Assembly: GCA_965267605.1 (NCBI GenBank)
Contig: OZ254088.1
Span: 1,488,001 to 1,552,000 of the forward strand
Direction of reading: 5' to 3'
Length of the DNA stretch: 64,000 nucleotides
DNA from: G965267605 sp965267605
GTDB lineage: Bacteria; Bacteroidota; Bacteroidia; Flavobacteriales_E; Vicingaceae
Both the position numbers and the translations under genes were made by a program. Positions within the stretch are counted from its first letter, which is position 1. Each line of letters begins with the position of its first letter. Below, in pieces: positions 7,771 through 16,566 of this stretch. The notes beneath the pieces are model-generated. The model made no database searches. It was given only the letters and a program-made list of their open reading frames with translations, and was not told the DNA's origin.

Positions 7771-8345
7771 CTGCTGCTGAAGTTGAAGCGCTCATCAAAT
7801 CGCGCAGGTCATTCTTCCCTGCGCAGCTTACCGGAAAAGTTCTAGAAGACGAAAAGGTTTGGAGTTGGTTGCAAAATGCCAGATGGGCACCAACGCACAA
7901 ACTTACCGAGCCCTGGAGATTCAAGGTCTTTGCCGGAGATGCCAAGCAAGGCTTCTGCGATTTCATCCGTGAGCAGCATTTACATAAGATCAGCGACCAT
8001 GCCAAGCTTCAAAAGAAGCTGGGAAAACTAGACCTCTTGGAACACAAGGTTTCCCATATCATTGGTATAGTCATGGAGCTCAATCCCAAAGTAGATATTC
8101 CTGAAATGGAAGAGGTTGCGGCAGTTTCCTGCGCGGTTCAAAACCTATACCTATCAATGTCCGCCTACGGCATTGGTGGTTACTGGAGCACAGGGTTGTA
8201 CACCTTTACAGATGAAATGAAGGAGTACCTTGGACTCAATGAACACTCCAAGTGTATGGGATTCATGATCATTGGAGAGCCTTCCGATATCCAACTCGAA
8301 AGTCCAAGGAAACCCATAGAAGATATGGTGGATTGGATGCATTAG
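7767..8345 (+). CDS. Nitroreductase-family FMN oxidoreductase
   Basis: 192 residues. The N-terminal SRRSFFPAQ and the ARWAPTHKLTEPWRFKVF segment are the FMN-contact regions of the nitroreductase superfamily. The later VSCAVQNLYLSMSAYGIGGYWSTG and GFMIIGEPSD complete the fold. These soluble flavoenzymes use NAD(P)H to reduce nitro, quinone or enone groups. The natural substrate cannot be read from sequence. Its start overlaps the phosphatase stop by four bases, so it is part of the same operon and is the last gene of it. Confidence is high for the family and low for the role. Confidence 0.85.
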   Translation: MTAAEVEALIKSRRSFFPAQLTGKVLEDEKVWSWLQNARWAPTHKLTEPWRFKVFAGDAKQGFCDFIREQHLHKISDHAKLQKKLGKLDLLEHKVSHIIGIVMELNPKVDIPEMEEVAAVSCAVQNLYLSMSAYGIGGYWSTGLYTFTDEMKEYLGLNEHSKCMGFMIIGEPSDIQLESPRKPIEDMVDWMH

Positions 8346-8423
8346 GTATCCGTACGTTGTACATTGCGTATCTTCAATAGTCAAACTAGAGACCGCTTGG
8401 CTCAGCTGGGGTCGTTGTACGTA

Positions 8424-8852
8424 ATGAGGCCTATCATAATTATATTGATTCTTATGCTCTCGACTTTCGAGTTGATTGCGCAAAATGACAGCACATATGC
8501 CGCGAACTCCCGCGCTCCTGTTTTACTTCGTCCAATCCTGTTCGAATATCATAGTTGTGAATTGCTTTCCGATACTATCAACAAGAACCTTGTTGAGGCA
8601 TTGTATTGGTTGAGAAGACACCCTGAACTAAAAATTGAAGTTGGATGCCACTCTGACCCAGTCCCTCCAAGCACATCCACACGTTACACTGGATGCAGGG
8701 CAAAATCTGTATACCAGTACTTTGTGAACAACGGAATTGATCCAAAGAGACTTTCGCACAAAGGCTATGGTTCTAGTAAACCAATAGCTCCTAATGACAC
8801 GGAAGAAGGACGCGCGAAAAACAGGCGGGTCGAATTATTGGTTGTTAAATAG
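8424..8852 (+). CDS. Small OmpA-like periplasmic protein
   Basis: About 142 residues from ATG 8424 (MRPIIIILIL..., signal peptide ending ELIAQ). A longer in-frame start at 8364 would place ~20 unsuitable residues before the signal peptide. The mature part is one OmpA C-terminal domain: FEYHSCELLSD, LKIEVGCHSD, RAKSVYQYFVNNGIDPKRLSHKGYGSSKPIAPNDTEEGRAKNRRVEL. The terminal NRRVE motif is the peptidoglycan-binding signature. It probably tethers or senses peptidoglycan. There is no barrel domain, so it is a free periplasmic module. Confidence 0.82.
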   Translation: MRPIIIILILMLSTFELIAQNDSTYAANSRAPVLLRPILFEYHSCELLSDTINKNLVEALYWLRRHPELKIEVGCHSDPVPPSTSTRYTGCRAKSVYQYFVNNGIDPKRLSHKGYGSSKPIAPNDTEEGRAKNRRVELLVVK

Positions 8853-8969
8853 GCCCAACTAGATACAACATCAGCTAAGTGTAATGGCCTGATTAGAGAT
8901 TTACTTACCAAAGAAAGTCAACCCAGAACCTGGGCACGATTTTTGCGCTCATGAGAGAAACATTCAATC

Positions 8970-9755
8970 ATGAGGAAAATCATTGCACTATCAATTGTCA
9001 CTACCATTCTTTCATCGTGTGCCATTGTAAGGCCTGGAGAGGTTGGCGTTAAACGAAGCTTCGGTAAGCTTCACGGAATTCCCAAAACGGAAGGCATATT
9101 AACCATCAATCCTTTCTTCACTAAAGTGGTTAGAGTTAAGACAAGTACCGTTAACCGTGAAGTAAGACTTAACCTTCCATCAAAAGAAGGATTGAACGTA
9201 AATGCGGAAATCTCCATCCTATACCATGTGGAACCTGCCAAGGTGATTCCAATCATCCAGGAGGTTGGGCTTGATTACGAACGCATACTTATTCTCAGTG
9301 CATTCAGATCAACAGCTGCTGATGTATGTGCAAGGTTCTACGCCAAAGACATGCACTCAGGCAAACGAGCCGAAATTGAAGCAGAAATCAAGGAACAAAT
9401 GACCAAGCTCCTTGGCCAAAGGGGACTTGTGATCGAGGCCATTCTAATGAAGAGCATCTCCTTACCTGAAGGACTGTACCAGGCCATTGAGGCTAAACTG
9501 AAGGCCGAACAACAGGCGCAACAAATGAAGTTTATTCTTGACAGAGAACGCCAGGAAGCGGAGAGAAAGAAGATCGAGGCAGAAGGTATAAGAACTGCTC
9601 AGAAGATTATTAAGGAAGGTATCACAGATCAAAACATTCAGTGGAAGAGCCTTGAGGTGTATAAGGAGTTGTCCAACTCACCAAACACCAAGGTAATCAT
9701 CACAAGTGGTAACACTCCGTTTATAATGGATGTTGCAACAGACGAAAAGAAATAG
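8970..9755 (+). CDS. SPFH/prohibitin-family lipoprotein
   Basis: 261 residues. A lipobox LSSC near residue 17 precedes the SPFH (band 7) domain: RPGEVGVKRSFGKL, LNVNAEISILYHV, and ILSAFRSTAADVCARF. A long charged helix follows (residues ~165-215, LKAEQQAQQMKFILDRERQEAERKKIEAEGIR), the coiled coil used by prohibitin-like proteins to form rings. The protein probably assembles at a membrane as a scaffold. Lipidation, rather than a transmembrane anchor, would put it on the periplasmic face. It is monocistronic, as the flanking genes are over 100 bases away. Confidence 0.85.
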   Translation: MRKIIALSIVTTILSSCAIVRPGEVGVKRSFGKLHGIPKTEGILTINPFFTKVVRVKTSTVNREVRLNLPSKEGLNVNAEISILYHVEPAKVIPIIQEVGLDYERILILSAFRSTAADVCARFYAKDMHSGKRAEIEAEIKEQMTKLLGQRGLVIEAILMKSISLPEGLYQAIEAKLKAEQQAQQMKFILDRERQEAERKKIEAEGIRTAQKIIKEGITDQNIQWKSLEVYKELSNSPNTKVIITSGNTPFIMDVATDEKK

Positions 9756-9875
9756 GCCTTAGAATGAGCAGAATGGCTCCCCACATTCGTATTGGCATTT
9801 TTCTTACGTTTAATAGATTAAACCTTTGAAGGAGGTTACGGTCTAATAATTGTAACACAAAACAAAAACGTACAT

Positions 9876-10442
9876 ATGAAACTATACCTGAAAGCGCTCT
9901 CCTTGATTATACTTATGTCAGGAGTACTGTTCTCAACGGATGCCTCAGCACAACAACCCAGGAAGAAGAGGGCGGTAAAACGAGCAGTCGTAGCCAACAG
10001 AGCGGTGAAAAGAAGAGCCGTTACAAGAGAACGATCAAGAAGATACCTTAGAAGAACCAACCTTGCGGTTATTTCTGCGCAGCGACACGTAAAGCGAGGA
10101 AAGAACTACACAGGTGACTTCTCAAGATCGGTAAGAAATCAGCGGTACGCCAGAAGGTTATTTAGAAGAGGTATGTACCGAAAGGCTGTGTTCTATTCAA
10201 GAAGATCGAGATTGTTCGCTTACGCTGCTATCAGAGCCAACAAGGGTAAAGTAGGCACGGACATAGCAGATGAAACAGGCGATGAGGAACTGTATGATGG
10301 CATTCCTGCAGACACTGAACTTGACCTTGAACTGAATAAGGAGATGGGAGCGTCAACTGCAACTGACGAGCAATTGATCAATAGTGACTTGGGAGACATT
10401 AAACTGAATGAAGAAGACATGAAGCCCATGCCGGGTAAATGA
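9876..10442 (+). CDS. Arg/Lys-rich exported protein with an acidic tail, function unknown
   Basis: 188 residues with a good signal peptide ending DASAQ (about 1-26). Residues 28-125 are extremely basic, with RAVKR repeated (32-36, 42-46) and many RR pairs. Residues 128-183 are acidic (DETGDEELYDG, LEDMKP-like ends). No family is recognised. The polarity suggests either a nucleic-acid or polyanion binder with a masking tail, or a self-neutralising matrix protein; this is inference. The ATG lies 40 bases after an AAGGAGG stretch (9829-9835) that is too far to serve as its ribosome site. A 16-base AT-rich inverted repeat (9808-9823) sits upstream. A strong terminator follows. Confidence 0.7.
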   Translation: MKLYLKALSLIILMSGVLFSTDASAQQPRKKRAVKRAVVANRAVKRRAVTRERSRRYLRRTNLAVISAQRHVKRGKNYTGDFSRSVRNQRYARRLFRRGMYRKAVFYSRRSRLFAYAAIRANKGKVGTDIADETGDEELYDGIPADTELDLELNKEMGASTATDEQLINSDLGDIKLNEEDMKPMPGK

Positions 10443-10463
10443 TCTTCCAAAAATGTAATATTG

Positions 10464-10488
10464 AAGGAGCGCTTTGCGCTCCTTTTTT
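10464..10488 (+). terminator. Intrinsic terminator abutting the next start codon
   Basis: Stem AAGGAGCGC (10464-10472), loop TTT, and GCGCTCCTT (10476-10484), running into six T residues to 10488. It ends the Arg-rich protein gene. The ATG of the PBP4 gene is only three bases beyond, so the hairpin also covers that gene's leader. Confidence 0.85.
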
Positions 10489-10491
10489 GTA

Positions 10492-11913
10492 ATGCTAAAG
10501 AAGCTCACATTCATATTGACCCTCTCTCCCGCCCTAGTATTTGGGCAGCTCTCTGGTGTTAAGAGTAACGTTAAAGCCATTGCAGCGCACAAGGATTTAC
10601 AGCAGGGACATTTGGGCTTTTACCTGTACGACCTGGATTCTGCAGCAGCAATTTATACGGTGAATGGCCTTAAGTCGTTCATCCCTGCATCCACTTTGAA
10701 GGTCCCGACCACCGCAGCTGCACTTGATGTACTTGGAGCGGATTACTGTTTCATTACCAAACTGGGTCATACAGGAGAGCTTGTTGACTCCACGATCAAG
10801 GGTAATCTTATTATAACTGGCGGTGGTGATCCTACCCTCGATTCAGACCGCTTCATGCACCCCTCCTTTGTAAGTTGGGTGTCGGATAAGCTCAGAGAAA
10901 AGGGCGTGAAGAAAATTGAGGGTTCCATTATTGTTGACGCAAGCAGGTATGACCGAAACCTGCCCCACAATTGGATTTGGGGAGATGTGGGCAACTATTA
11001 CGGTGCCGGATCCTTCGGTTTCAACTTCATGGACAACACCTATCGGGTGTATCTAAAATCAGGAGGTGCCGGCTCTCAAACAAGGGTTGTTCGTGTTGAC
11101 CCCGACCTTGATTTAGTAAATTTTGACAATGCAGTTGTAGCTGCAGCTATCAGTTCGGATCAGGCTTACATATATCCGAAAGGCGATCAACTCTACATTA
11201 CAGGCAGAATTCCTCAGAACAGAAAAGAGTTTCGCGTGCGCGGAAGTATGACAGATCCGGGTAAATGGTTTACAACAACACTGCTCGCAAGGCTTAAAGA
11301 ACAAGGTATAACCGTGATCGGGGAGAATCATCTAACCTCGCCAACACGCGTTGAGGTTACCTCCAAATTGGGTGCATTCAAATCTCCTCCGCTTAAAACG
11401 ATTGTTGAAATGACCAATTTGATCAGCATGAACTTGTATGCTGAGTGTTTGGCGAAAGAGGTTGCGGTGAAAAGAGGTGTTTCCGGCCCAACAACTGAGG
11501 CTGCCGCGAAATCCGTGGTAGGATACTGGTCTGGTAAAGGTATTCCCATCATAGGATGGAAAATGAACGATGGCAGTGGTTTATCGAGAAACAATGGCAT
11601 CACCCCCAGACAGATGAACCATGTTCTTCGTTACATGTACAAGGCTGATGCACGATCAGAATTTCTCAAGTCGCTCCCGGTGGCAGGAGAACGAGGAACA
11701 ATGAGGAACATGTGCAAAGGCACCAAGGCGCAGGGAAAGGTGATGGCCAAAAGCGGCTACATCAACGGTTGTAGGGCCTACGTAGGCTATGTTACCGGAA
11801 CTTCAGGCAAGATGTACTCTTTCGTACTCATGGCTAACAACTACACCTGCTCAAATAGTGAGATCAAACGAAAATTTACGAAAGTGATGGTAGCAATGGC
11901 TGGATTGCCTTAA
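10492..11913 (+). CDS. dacB: D-alanyl-D-alanine carboxypeptidase/endopeptidase, PBP4 (S13) family
   Basis: 473 residues from ATG 10492; a TTG at 10474 lies inside the terminator and is rejected. A signal peptide ends at VFGQ. The serine penicillin-recognising motifs are present: PASTLK (Ser67, Lys70), the SxN motif SMN in TNLISMNLYAE, and KSG in MAKSGYING (KTG equivalent). The large insertion between the first two motifs is typical of PBP4. The enzyme trims or cleaves peptide cross-links of peptidoglycan in the periplasm. Its start lies directly against the previous gene's terminator, so expression depends either on read-through or on a promoter inside the preceding gene. Its stop touches the convergent accC stop. 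Confidence 0.93.
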   Translation: MLKKLTFILTLSPALVFGQLSGVKSNVKAIAAHKDLQQGHLGFYLYDLDSAAAIYTVNGLKSFIPASTLKVPTTAAALDVLGADYCFITKLGHTGELVDSTIKGNLIITGGGDPTLDSDRFMHPSFVSWVSDKLREKGVKKIEGSIIVDASRYDRNLPHNWIWGDVGNYYGAGSFGFNFMDNTYRVYLKSGGAGSQTRVVRVDPDLDLVNFDNAVVAAAISSDQAYIYPKGDQLYITGRIPQNRKEFRVRGSMTDPGKWFTTTLLARLKEQGITVIGENHLTSPTRVEVTSKLGAFKSPPLKTIVEMTNLISMNLYAECLAKEVAVKRGVSGPTTEAAAKSVVGYWSGKGIPIIGWKMNDGSGLSRNNGITPRQMNHVLRYMYKADARSEFLKSLPVAGERGTMRNMCKGTKAQGKVMAKSGYINGCRAYVGYVTGTSGKMYSFVLMANNYTCSNSEIKRKFTKVMVAMAGLP

Positions 11914-13398
11914 CTACCACTCCTGACGATTGTGCTTCCAGGGACTAACCCCTTGGGCCTCATCATCCTGTCCATTCGCTGAAGTGACTCCCTCAAACAA
12001 GCTCGCTGCCACTAAAGCGCCAGCTGCTTCCTCATCAGTATTGGATTGCTTCAGCACTTCAGGGGTAAAATGATCCTTAACAAAGTTGGTATCAAATTTT
12101 CCAGAGACGAAGGCTTCATGATCAAGCGTGAACGTGCAGAAGTCCAACGTGGTTGCAACACCTGCAATGTGAAAATCCTCAATGGCGCGCAGCATGTGCT
12201 TCCGTGCTTCCTCCCTGTTCGCCCCGTAAGTAATCAACTTAGCAATCATCGGATCGTAATAGATCGGAATATCCATTCCTTCCTCATAGCCATCATCTAC
12301 CCTCACCCAAGGACCCTTTGGTACGGAATACTTGATTAATGTACCAATGTCTGGAAGGAAGTTATTGGTAGCATCTTCTGCGTAAACCCTTACTTCGATA
12401 GCGTGCCCCTCAAGCTCAATTTCATCCTGGCTGTAGCCCAGTTCCTCACCACGTGCAACTCTAATCTGCTCTTTAACCAGATCCAGTCCGGTAATGAACT
12501 CCGTTACGGGATGTTCCACCTGGAGCCTGGTGTTCATCTCCAGGAAGTAGAAATTAAGCTTGTCGTCTAACAAGAACTCAACAGTTCCAGCCCCAACGTA
12601 ATCACAAGACCTTGCAACATCACAAGCACACTTACCCATTTCCGCACGAAGTTCCGGGGTTAGAACAGCTGACGGTGCTTCTTCAATTACCTTTTGATGT
12701 CTTCTTTGAATGGAGCATTCTCGCTCATGCAGGTGAACTACATTACCATGGGTATCTGCAAGAACCTGCACTTCAATGTGCCTGGGAGATGTAACGAATT
12801 TCTCAATAAAGACTGCTCCATTACCAAATGCAGAGACAGCTTCAGAGATGGCACGTTCCATCGCTTCCTTGAATTCTCCTTCCTGTTCCACAATTCGCAT
12901 CCCTTTACCTCCACCACCTGCGGAAGCCTTGATCATTACGGGGAAACCAATCTCTTTGGCTATGTTCAAACCGTGCTCAAGATCCTCAACAGCTTCCTCC
13001 GTTCCCGGAACCATTGGTATATCATACTTCTTCACGGTTTCCTTTGAAGTCAGTTTATCTCCCATCAATTCCATCGCCTCTGGCTTAGGACCAATGAAAG
13101 TGATGCCTGCATCAGTTACCTTTCGTGTGAAGTCAGCATTCTCTGATAAGAACCCATAACCTGGATGAATACCGTCAACGCCCAGTTCTTTACACACTTC
13201 AATGATCTTGTCGCCTTGCAGGTAACTCTCAGCCGAAGGAGGTGGACCGATACAGACCGCTTCATCAGCATATCTTACGAACGGTGCTGTACGATCAGCT
13301 TCGCTATAAACCGCAACGGTTTGAATTCCCATTTCCTTGGCAGAGCGCATCACTCGCAATGCGATCTCTCCTCTATTGGCAACAAGTATCTTCTTCAT
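11914..13398 (-). CDS. accC: Biotin carboxylase subunit of acetyl-/propionyl-CoA carboxylase
   Basis: 494 residues. The start KKILVANRGEIALRVMRSAKE, the glycine-rich ATP loop KASAGGGGKGMR, HERECSIQRRHQKVIEEAPS and FLEMNTRLQVEHPVTE are hallmarks of biotin carboxylase, which uses ATP and bicarbonate to carboxylate biotin on its carrier protein. The protein has a ~45-residue C-terminal extension ending SPWKHNRQEW. I recall similar tails on Bacteroidota enzymes that pair with acyl-CoA carboxyltransferases, so a propionyl-CoA carboxylase role is an alternative. No carrier (accB) or transferase gene is adjacent. Confidence 0.92.
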   Translation of the reverse strand: MKKILVANRGEIALRVMRSAKEMGIQTVAVYSEADRTAPFVRYADEAVCIGPPPSAESYLQGDKIIEVCKELGVDGIHPGYGFLSENADFTRKVTDAGITFIGPKPEAMELMGDKLTSKETVKKYDIPMVPGTEEAVEDLEHGLNIAKEIGFPVMIKASAGGGGKGMRIVEQEGEFKEAMERAISEAVSAFGNGAVFIEKFVTSPRHIEVQVLADTHGNVVHLHERECSIQRRHQKVIEEAPSAVLTPELRAEMGKCACDVARSCDYVGAGTVEFLLDDKLNFYFLEMNTRLQVEHPVTEFITGLDLVKEQIRVARGEELGYSQDEIELEGHAIEVRVYAEDATNNFLPDIGTLIKYSVPKGPWVRVDDGYEEGMDIPIYYDPMIAKLITYGANREEARKHMLRAIEDFHIAGVATTLDFCTFTLDHEAFVSGKFDTNFVKDHFTPEVLKQSNTDEEAAGALVAASLFEGVTSANGQDDEAQGVSPWKHNRQEW

Positions 13399-13434
13399 AG
13401 AAGGCTAAAATAGGGAATTGCTACCTTTAATCGC

Positions 13435-14127
13435 ATGGTATCGAAAAGACGCTATCTACTGGCCTTGCCGATGTTTTGGATGATGTTCGGTTGTTCCAAT
13501 TCCACTGAGGAGGGAGATTACATTTACTATCCACTGCCTGACACTTCAGCCATGGTTGACTCAACAGAAACAGCCTCCAGTGGTGATAGTGAGGATACTG
13601 TGGAAAAGCTTGAGGAATTGCCAATACAAAAACGTTCCAAGTTCTTTGATCATATCGCTTACAAGAAGGCCAAAGGTGGATCGCACAGCAGCGGTACTAA
13701 CAAATACAAGTACTGGGAAGAACCCGGTGATACAGGGATTTATTTCACCTATCACCTTTTCAATGCAAAGGACGCGCGCCTGGGTAATAAGCGTATGAGT
13801 GATATGGCCATGGAAGGTCTTGAAGTGGTAGTATACAAACTCACTGGTAAACCAGGATTCTATTCCGATACCAATGAGGTGTTAATTGAGGTATATAGCC
13901 ACCTGAAAGATCCAGATTTGGGAAAGTTGGACATAGTTGGCAAGCATCTTGATGAGATTAAGGCAGATTTCCATGCTCCCGCCATGATCGAAGACAATTC
14001 GTACGCTTATGAGCTTGGAGACGGATATACCTTGTTTGTGCGAAATGACCCCATAACTGCGTTTCGCTTGGTGAGGTTAAATGATAAGTTATCAAAACAG
14101 GCGTTTGATGAAGCTTTTAGCAGGTAG
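13435..14127 (+). CDS. Lipoprotein of unknown function
   Basis: 230 residues, with a signal peptide and lipobox MFGC (Cys20), followed by a low-complexity Ser/Thr/Asp/Glu linker (SNSTEEGD, DSTETASSGDSEDTVEK). The remaining ~170 residues are a globular alpha/beta-like region with YFTYHLFNAKD, GLEVVVYKLTGKPG, LGKLDIVGKHLDEIK and GYTLFVRNDP. No family is recognised. The downstream TonB-C gene starts inside its 3' end (20-base overlap), suggesting the two are cotranscribed and act in the same periplasmic setting. Confidence 0.7.
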   Translation: MVSKRRYLLALPMFWMMFGCSNSTEEGDYIYYPLPDTSAMVDSTETASSGDSEDTVEKLEELPIQKRSKFFDHIAYKKAKGGSHSSGTNKYKYWEEPGDTGIYFTYHLFNAKDARLGNKRMSDMAMEGLEVVVYKLTGKPGFYSDTNEVLIEVYSHLKDPDLGKLDIVGKHLDEIKADFHAPAMIEDNSYAYELGDGYTLFVRNDPITAFRLVRLNDKLSKQAFDEAFSR

Positions 14128-14578
14128 AACAATAATGTTTTTAGCGTTTACAATGGGTTTAGCTGTTGTGGCCAATGCCCAGAAGCCTAAGAAAAGGGAT
14201 CATCCAAAGTTGGTTCAGAAACGACCGTACTTAAAAGATTGCAAGAACGAAGCGGACATTGGAGGTAAAGATGTGTGCACAAACGAAAAGATGTATAAGC
14301 ATTTGGAATCGGTTTATGACTATCCCATTTACTGCAAAGTGAACAAGATTGCAGGTACGGTTCACGTAGCATTTACAATTACCAGAAAAGGCAAGTTCGC
14401 GAATGTTAAAGTGGAACGATCAGTGAATCCATTGCTGGATGAGGCCGCCCTGAAAATGGTCAAAACGTTGGGAGATTTCAAGTGGCTTCCTGGCGAAGAA
14501 TACGGAAAGAAAGTAGATGTGCGGCTTAAGCTTCCTGTGACATTCGCCTTGAAAAAAACTACTTCAGGTCAACCGTAA
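14108..14578 (+). CDS. Exported TonB C-terminal domain protein
   Basis: About 156 residues from ATG 14108 (MKLLAGRTIMFLAFTMGLAVVANAQ, a signal peptide); ATG 14135 is also possible. The body is a TonB C-terminal domain: YPIYCKVNKIAGTVHVAFTITRKGKFANVKVERSVNPLLDEAALKMV, then the FKWLPGEEYGKKVDVRLKLPVTF strand. Unlike true TonB there is no long Pro-rich linker and the protein looks secreted rather than membrane anchored. Such proteins are numerous in Bacteroidota and their partners are usually unknown. It overlaps the upstream lipoprotein gene, and its 3' end overlaps the convergent gene by 20 bases. Confidence 0.8.
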   Translation: MKLLAGRTIMFLAFTMGLAVVANAQKPKKRDHPKLVQKRPYLKDCKNEADIGGKDVCTNEKMYKHLESVYDYPIYCKVNKIAGTVHVAFTITRKGKFANVKVERSVNPLLDEAALKMVKTLGDFKWLPGEEYGKKVDVRLKLPVTFALKKTTSGQP

Positions 14579-15143
14579 ACCCATCCGTTAACTCTGCGCT
14601 GTTCATTTCGCCAGTCGAGCTAAACTCCACATGATATAGGCTATACACATTCTGCGGAAGCATTCCGCCAGGTTCAAGTACCCAGAAATCCGCACTATAG
14701 CCATCTTCCAGTTTGGTAACATTGGGAGCGAAAAACTTGTTGAGAGGTCCCATTTCAAACTCTTTTGAAGGTTGGTCCATTACACCACCCCAACCCATTG
14801 ACAATTCGTGAATCAATTTCATGAGGATATCTTCTCTCTTCGCTTCGATCGACCACCCCATTTCTTCAACTGCTGCTGGAATCATTTCGGTCCAATCCCC
14901 TACTTCTTTATTCACGATAAGTGATCTGAGCATACAACCACGATCGTGTGCAAAAGCACCAATGATGATAATGTCTTCATGCTGATCAACCCGCTCAACG
15001 CAAATCCAATCTTTCGCTTCCTCGTATACCATGTCTGTTTCGTAACAGTAGAATTTCATGGCATTTTCATCCGTAGAAAGATCGGAAGGTGCGCAACCAA
15101 CCAGGGCAATAACAAACAGGGAAACGATAGCGTACTTTTTCAT
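14559..15143 (-). CDS. Lipoprotein of unknown function
   Basis: 194 residues. A signal peptide with lipobox LVGC (Cys17) precedes a soluble region with MKFYCYETDMVYEEAKDWICVERVDQHEDIIIIGAF and, near the end, SLYHVEFSSTGEMNSAELTDGF. No recognised family. The last 20 bases of coding sequence are shared with the convergent TonB-C gene. It is the only gene of its unit, with 49 bases to the next gene upstream on the same strand. Confidence 0.65.
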   Translation of the reverse strand: MKKYAIVSLFVIALVGCAPSDLSTDENAMKFYCYETDMVYEEAKDWICVERVDQHEDIIIIGAFAHDRGCMLRSLIVNKEVGDWTEMIPAAVEEMGWSIEAKREDILMKLIHELSMGWGGVMDQPSKEFEMGPLNKFFAPNVTKLEDGYSADFWVLEPGGMLPQNVYSLYHVEFSSTGEMNSAELTDGFTVDLK

Positions 15144-15192
15144 ACCGTACTAAGGTAGCTCAGTATGAACTACCTAACAAGTACTCAGGGTA

Positions 15193-16506
15193 CTAACGAC
15201 ACACTATTCTTTTGGTGCTTTGTATGTTCCTTGTGGACATTTGCAATATGTATGTTCCAGCAGCCAAGGATGACACATCAACTTGTAATCCGTAATTCCC
15301 AGCGGGATAAACTGAATTGACCAGTTCATCGAGTAGTTTGCCATTGATATCAAAGAGCCTCACTTTAGCAGGCCCTATTTCCCCCAGTCCATAATTTAAC
15401 TGGATTGTTTCTACAGAAGGATTGGGAAAGGGGTTCCCCATATAATCAGTCTCCGGAGGCGGACTGCCTGCCACCACTTTCGCCACCCCATTCGGATTAT
15501 AGACAAATAAACCCGTCATCGTAGCTATCCACGTGTTGCCAAATGGGTCGAAGTCGATATCATGTATTCCGGCATCTAACACCCAGGGGGCTGTAAAACT
15601 ACTATCGATAATAAGCTGCCATTGTTGATTCTTGTACGTGTAAACGCCTTCTCTGAATACAACCCACAATGCTGAATCAGGCGCGACTGCCAGTTTAGAG
15701 CACCACATTGAATCCGGGGCTGCAACTTTGCTCCAAGAAGCACCATCATGTTTATACAAATGATGGTGGACCGCTGCATACAGCTGACCCGACTTATCGA
15801 ATTCCATATCTCTAACCCAACCCGAAAGTGCTCCAGGCACCAGCTCCCATTTACTGCCATCAAATCTTTGTATGCCAGCGTTGGACCACACATATGGATG
15901 ACCCTGATGGTCTAAGACCATGTGTTTGAAATTGGTCCCCTGAATGGTAGAATCGTTCTGATTATACACCGTAAATGAACCATTGTGGTATCGAATGATT
16001 CCCTCAAAAAAAGTGACTGACCACGATGAATCAACGATTAAGTAACCATAGCCATCCATCCAAACATCACCCTGCTGATTAATTTCCATTTCAGCCAGGT
16101 CAGTAAACGTGCTATTCGGAGGACTGATCCAATGATGAATGCTGTCATAGCCAGTGGCTGTTTTTTTCACCAAATAGTCGGTCTGTTTTATCCATTTCGT
16201 CCCGCGTTGATCATCAACAAAATTCCATGTAGCACAATCATATTCCATAGTCCAGTTACTCCAATCAAAGGAATAAATGGTACCACCAATTGGGCCTGAA
16301 GGACTCCAACCGTTCCAACACACCGGATATCCGTCCTTGTTTATTTCAACGTACCAGCACTTGTTCTGCGTATTGTAAGGATCGATCTGTATTTCGGGAA
16401 CATCGAAATGCATCCAGTCCGGATTCTGTTGCGCAACTATCTTAGGTGTGAAACATGCAACTAAGACACCGGTAACTATAAGACATATTGGCCTGGCTAA
16501 GCTCAT
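15193..16506 (-). CDS. T9SS-secreted beta-propeller-like protein
   Basis: 437 residues with a signal peptide ending KIVAQ. The body has repeated propeller-like blades with WNG/WMDG and W(I/V)A..GLF motifs: DVWMDGYGYLIV, HPYVWSNAGIQRFDG, GQLYAAVHHHLYKHDG, ALWVVFREGVYTY and NTWIATMTGLFVYNPNG. This is the pattern of two-component-regulator-type propellers, but without any signalling domain. The C-terminus is a T9SS type A tail (NPFPNPSVETIQLNYG, VRLFDINGKLLDELV, GTYILQMS, STKRIVCR). Probably a surface or released protein that binds a ligand. It lies 61 bases downstream of the PorP/SprF-like gene. Confidence 0.83.
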   Translation of the reverse strand: MSLARPICLIVTGVLVACFTPKIVAQQNPDWMHFDVPEIQIDPYNTQNKCWYVEINKDGYPVCWNGWSPSGPIGGTIYSFDWSNWTMEYDCATWNFVDDQRGTKWIKQTDYLVKKTATGYDSIHHWISPPNSTFTDLAEMEINQQGDVWMDGYGYLIVDSSWSVTFFEGIIRYHNGSFTVYNQNDSTIQGTNFKHMVLDHQGHPYVWSNAGIQRFDGSKWELVPGALSGWVRDMEFDKSGQLYAAVHHHLYKHDGASWSKVAAPDSMWCSKLAVAPDSALWVVFREGVYTYKNQQWQLIIDSSFTAPWVLDAGIHDIDFDPFGNTWIATMTGLFVYNPNGVAKVVAGSPPPETDYMGNPFPNPSVETIQLNYGLGEIGPAKVRLFDINGKLLDELVNSVYPAGNYGLQVDVSSLAAGTYILQMSTRNIQSTKRIVCR

Positions 16507-16566
16507 GACAGTTAATAATTTACGAAAAACTACCCTTCACTAAGGCAAGAAACGAGGAACGGTGGT

